A stretch of 64,000 nt of DNA from Maribacter huludaoensis (GTDB taxonomy: Bacteria; Bacteroidota; Bacteroidia; Flavobacteriales; Flavobacteriaceae): positions 62,001-126,000 of the forward strand of contig NZ_JARKMS010000007.1 in NCBI RefSeq assembly GCF_029350945.1, written 5' to 3'. Under the pieces are notes generated by a model. It searched no databases and was not told where the DNA came from. It worked only from the letters and a program-made list of their open reading frames with translations. This document shows, piece after piece, positions 61,068-64,000 of the stretch. Position 1 is the first letter of the stretch. Every line of letters starts with the position of its first letter. Both the position numbers and the translations under genes were made by a program.

Positions 61068-62141
61068 ATGAGAACAATTACCATGTATTTAGTAGCCATT
61101 TTGACACTTTTATTAATGCAAAGTGTAGTGGCTCAAGATAATTATATAGAAAAAGTAGAAATTTTAAAAGAGCAAAAGCTTAGTATAACTAGACAGGAAA
61201 AGGAAGCCTTAAAATTTGAAATAGCTGAAATAGTTAAACAATTGGAAAATGGTGAAATTACTGAAGAAGAGGCCAATGCATTAAAGATGAAGGCTGCAGA
61301 AAAAAGAGCACTTAATATAGAGGAGAGAATTGCTATTATCGATAATAAAATATCCCTTTTGGAAAGAAATAACGGCGAGGTCATAGAATTGGATACCTTA
61401 AATTATAAGTTCGCTTTTGAATTGGGATTAGGGGATGATGATGACAAACTGTTTGGAATACGTATCAATGAAAATAAAAATAGAAAAGAACAGGTCTATG
61501 ACAGAAGAACTTATTCTGATATTGTTTTGGCCGTTGGTTTAAATAATGCAATTATAGAAGGGCAGTCCTTAAATGATTCTCCTTATAAAATTGGCGGAAG
61601 TAGATTTTTTGAAATGGGATGGCAATGGCGCACCAGGGTGTTTAAGAATACAAATTTCCTAAGGTTCAACTATGGGTTTTCATTTCAATTTAACGGCTTA
61701 AAGCCAAAGGATAATCAGTACTTGGTGTCATTCGATAACGGTCAGTCCGAGCTTCAGGAATTTGAATATGAATTGAATAAATCAAAATTTAGAATGGATA
61801 ACTTGGTATTTCCAATGCATTTTGAATTTGGTCCTTCAAAGCTATCTACTACAGAAAAGACCATGAGATACTCGTTGCATAACAAATTTAGAGTTGGTGT
61901 AGGTGGTTATGCAGGGTTCAATTTAGGAACACGACAAAAATTAAAATATACCATTGATGGCGAAAAGGTAAAAGACAAATTAAAGCGTAGTTATAATACC
62001 AATGATCTGGTGTATGGTTTAAGTGCATACGCTGGTGTAGATGGGGTGTTGTTGTATGTAAAATATGATCTTAATCCTATATTCAAAGATGCAGCTTTAG
62101 AGCAAAGAAACATTTCGTTAGGTCTTCGCTTCGACCTTTAA
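61068..62141 (+). CDS. Outer-membrane beta-barrel-like protein
   Basis: 357 residues from the ATG at 61068, which starts a good signal peptide (YLVAILTLLLMQSVVAQ); an upstream ATG at 61020 would add an unlikely 16-residue leader. After the peptide comes a coiled-coil-like charged region (about 25-105, KQLENGEITEEEANALKMKA) and then beta-rich sequence ending NISLGLRFDL, typical of an outer-membrane barrel. Third gene of the sigma/anti-sigma cluster. Function unknown. Confidence 0.75.
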   Translation: MRTITMYLVAILTLLLMQSVVAQDNYIEKVEILKEQKLSITRQEKEALKFEIAEIVKQLENGEITEEEANALKMKAAEKRALNIEERIAIIDNKISLLERNNGEVIELDTLNYKFAFELGLGDDDDKLFGIRINENKNRKEQVYDRRTYSDIVLAVGLNNAIIEGQSLNDSPYKIGGSRFFEMGWQWRTRVFKNTNFLRFNYGFSFQFNGLKPKDNQYLVSFDNGQSELQEFEYELNKSKFRMDNLVFPMHFEFGPSKLSTTEKTMRYSLHNKFRVGVGGYAGFNLGTRQKLKYTIDGEKVKDKLKRSYNTNDLVYGLSAYAGVDGVLLYVKYDLNPIFKDAALEQRNISLGLRFDL

Positions 62142-62160
62142 ATAAGAAATTCATCAATCA

Positions 62161-62205
62161 AATTAGCTGTGGTGCCGTTCGTAAAAACGGTTACTACAGC
62201 TAATT
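62161..62205. terminator. Hairpin between convergent genes
   Basis: AATTAGCTG (62161-62169) pairs with CAGCTAATT (62197-62205), with an inner stem CCGTT/AACGG. AT-rich flanks allow weak termination on both strands. It overlaps the end of the extended reading frame at 62200. Confidence 0.5.
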
Positions 62206-62451
62206 ATTTAGTTTAGACAGTTCTCTGTTCATCTCTTCGGTAAACTCATTTTTCTAATACCCACGTTTACAATGGCTGCATTCTACGGTAGTGGTACTGG
62301 AAATTTTAAAAAGCTTGATCCAAAATATATGGAAGTAATTCTTTTGGGTTACAGCTGTCAACGTTCCCTGTTGCTGACAATAAGGGCATATACAATTAAA
62401 AAGCTTTTTAGTTTCGGGCTTTCCGGGTCTAGTGCCAAAGAATAGAATCAT
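62200..62451 (-). pseudogene. Zinc-ribbon protein gene interrupted by an in-frame amber codon
   Basis: The frame begins with MILFFGTRPGKPETKKLF and has two zinc-binding pairs, CPYC and CSHC (rubredoxin-like knuckles). It stops at TAG (62254-62256) after CKRGY, giving 65 residues. Directly after the TAG the same frame continues KNEFTEEMNRELSKLNN to a second TAG at 62200-62202. From memory, related flavobacterial zinc-ribbon proteins continue after this motif with a Tyr and a helix like the one seen, so the first TAG looks like a mutated Tyr codon. Loss of the last 17 residues may be tolerated since both zinc pairs remain. Divergent from dnaG. Confidence 0.7.
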
Positions 62452-62520
62452 TATTGCTATTTTTGATGTTCTAATTTACACAAATTTATTAGCCTTTTTC
62501 AAAGGGGCTGGGGTAGCAAT

Positions 62521-64000
62521 ATGATTTCAAAAATTACCATAGATAAAGTTTATGAAACCGCTCGTTTAGAAGAGGTAATTGGTGATTTTGTACAACTGAA
62601 AAAATCAGGCTCTAACTTCAAAGGTCTTAGTCCGTTTACAGATGAGCGTTCACCAAGTTTTATGGTATCTCCCGTAAAACAGATTTGGAAAGACTTTAGT
62701 AGCGGCAAAGGCGGTAATGTGGTTGCTTTTTTAATGGAGCACGAGCATTTTACCTATCCTGAGGCTATTAAGTACCTAGCAAAGAAATATAATATTGAAG
62801 TAGAGGAGACAGAACAGTCTAACGAACAAAAAGAGCAGGCCAGTGAGCGCGAAAGTATGTATCTGGTATCTGAATTCGCCCAATCGCATTTTAAAGAAAT
62901 GCTGTGGGAGTCTGAGTTGGGTAAAGCGATTGGCTTAAGCTACTTTAAAGAACGCGGTTTTACAGATGAAACCATCAAAAAATTTGAATTGGGGTATTGC
63001 CTTGATCAATGGGACGGATTTACCAACGCGGCATTGGATAAAGGATATAAATTGGAATATCTGGCTAAAACCGGATTGACCATTGTTAAGGAAGATCCTA
63101 ACAATCCAAATGGATCTAGAAAATTCGACCGTTTTAAAGGTAGGGTTATGTTTCCTATTCATTCTTTAAGTGGCCGTGTACTAGGTTTTGGTGGCCGTAT
63201 TTTAACGAATGATAAAAAGGCGGCCAAATACCTGAATTCGCCTGAAAGTGACATCTATCATAAGAGTAAGGTGTTATATGGTATTTACCATGCCAAACAA
63301 GCTATTGCCAAAGAGGATAATTGTTACTTGGTTGAGGGGTATACAGATGTAATTCAATTTGCACAACGTGGTATCGACAATGTAGTGTCCTCTAGCGGAA
63401 CGGCACTTACGCCAGAACAGATTAGGTTGATCAACAGATTGACCAAAAATATTACGGTATTATTTGATGGCGATGCTGCCGGTCTAAGGGCATCGCTAAG
63501 GGGTATTGATCTAATTTTGGAGCAGGGTATGAACGTGCGTGTATGTACGTTTCCGGAAGGCGAAGACCCAGATAGTTTTGCCAAGAACAATGAGCTAGAT
63601 GATGTCATGGCCTATTTAAACGGCAATTCTAAAGATTTTATACAGTTCAAAGCATCTTTATTGGTAAAAGAGGCGGATAATGACCCAATAAAAAGGGCTG
63701 ATACCGTTAGAGATATCGTAAATAGCATTTCTAAAATTCCTGATCGCATTCAAAAGGAAATTTATATTCAAGAGTGTGCGCAGATCATGAATATATCTGA
63801 GTCAGTTCTGTTCAATACACTTGCACAAATAGGTAAGAAAGAAGAAAAGAATGTACAGGCGCAACAAAAAGAGGAGCAAAAAGCTTTTGATGTTGTTCGG
63901 AATACCAATGAGGAAAAACAAGAAAAGGTAGACGTGCAATATTTGCTAGAGCGAAAAATCATAGAATCGCTTATGTTGTACGGTAATCATAAAGAACAGT
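62521..64000 (+). CDS. dnaG: DNA primase, N-terminal part (runs off the window)
   Basis: 493 codons are visible; the 3' end lies beyond the window. It makes RNA primers for replication. The primase core and Toprim domain are normal: VYETARLEEVIGDFVQLKKS, ECF-like start KFELGYCLDQWDGF, GRVLGFGGRIL, YLVEGYTDVIQFA, LFDGDAAGLRAS and FPEGEDPDSFAKNN. The N-terminal CHC2 zinc domain has lost all ligands: CPFH is SPFT (Ser37, Thr40) and CFGC is DFSS (Asp58, Ser61), while the rest of the fold (DERSPSFMVSPVKQIWKDF, GGNVVAFLM) is kept. ATG at 62521. Confidence 0.95.
   Translation, partial: MISKITIDKVYETARLEEVIGDFVQLKKSGSNFKGLSPFTDERSPSFMVSPVKQIWKDFSSGKGGNVVAFLMEHEHFTYPEAIKYLAKKYNIEVEETEQSNEQKEQASERESMYLVSEFAQSHFKEMLWESELGKAIGLSYFKERGFTDETIKKFELGYCLDQWDGFTNAALDKGYKLEYLAKTGLTIVKEDPNNPNGSRKFDRFKGRVMFPIHSLSGRVLGFGGRILTNDKKAAKYLNSPESDIYHKSKVLYGIYHAKQAIAKEDNCYLVEGYTDVIQFAQRGIDNVVSSSGTALTPEQIRLINRLTKNITVLFDGDAAGLRASLRGIDLILEQGMNVRVCTFPEGEDPDSFAKNNELDDVMAYLNGNSKDFIQFKASLLVKEADNDPIKRADTVRDIVNSISKIPDRIQKEIYIQECAQIMNISESVLFNTLAQIGKKEEKNVQAQQKEEQKAFDVVRNTNEEKQEKVDVQYLLERKIIESLMLYGNHKEQ

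Overview
The window looks like a chromosomal segment of a marine Flavobacteriaceae bacterium (Bacteroidota; Maribacter/Zobellia-like by general feel, not proven). Reasons: low GC, almost no Shine-Dalgarno sites, candidate promoters of the Bacteroidetes TTG / TAnnTTTG type, TonB and DUF5723-OmpA envelope proteins, a split metH, and a MetX-aspartokinase-homoserine dehydrogenase fusion. No rRNA, tRNA, CRISPR array, prophage or transposase was recognised.

Layout. 0.1-6.7 kb: membrane pyrophosphatase, a TonB-like protein, an App1-type phosphatase, and a leftward dNK-pabB-pabC operon. 7.2-8.6 kb: metK behind a SAM-II-like riboswitch. 8.7-9.3 kb: a small transcription unit of three micro-ORFs. 9.5-13 kb: a CocE-type hydrolase and a rhomboid protease. 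13.1-20 kb: a SAM-I riboswitch followed by metY, the metX-thrA fusion and a metZ-like gene, with a GIY-YIG nuclease gene and clustered palindromic repeats in its junctions. 20.1-28.8 kb: an Rrf2 regulator and a sulfate-assimilation operon (DUF2061, cysH, cysD, cysN, sulfite reductase fused to a HEPN-like domain, cobA, ferredoxin reductase). 28.8-34.4 kb: a second SAM-I riboswitch, metH in two genes with an S23/four-helix-bundle gene inserted between them, and metF. 34.4-38.8 kb: envelope and lipoprotein genes. 38.9-43.1 kb: an aromatic amino acid operon (pheA, aminotransferase, tyrA, DAHP synthase/chorismate mutase) preceded by a leader peptide rich in Phe/Tyr/Trp and a perfect hairpin terminator, i.e. 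a transcription attenuator. 43.2-54.7 kb: OmpA-type protein, secreted proteins, rsgA-dtd, three tandem DUF3857/transglutaminase-like proteins, a MazG-like enzyme. 54.7-64 kb: aroA, queA, rlmN, polyprenyl synthase, an ECF sigma factor with a probable membrane anti-sigma partner and outer-membrane protein, a zinc-ribbon gene with an in-frame amber codon, and dnaG running off the end.

How it fits together. Much of the window is one sulfur/methionine network: sulfate to sulfide (cys operon), sulfide plus acylated homoserine to homocysteine (metY/metZ/metX fusion), homocysteine to methionine (metH/metF) and methionine to SAM (metK). SAM appears to feed back through two different riboswitch classes, and the cys operon carries two palindromic boxes suited to the adjacent Rrf2 protein. 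The aromatic operon is apparently controlled by ribosome-mediated attenuation.

The most interesting points are the aromatic attenuator; the metK SAM-II leader with an exact 11-nt complement to its aptamer; two small-gene-plus-repeat units (S23 gene with inverted repeats, GIY-YIG gene with palindromic repeat clusters) lodged in met operons; a structured intergenic element between metH and metF; a DnaG without its zinc ligands; and a sulfite reductase with a HEPN-like tail.
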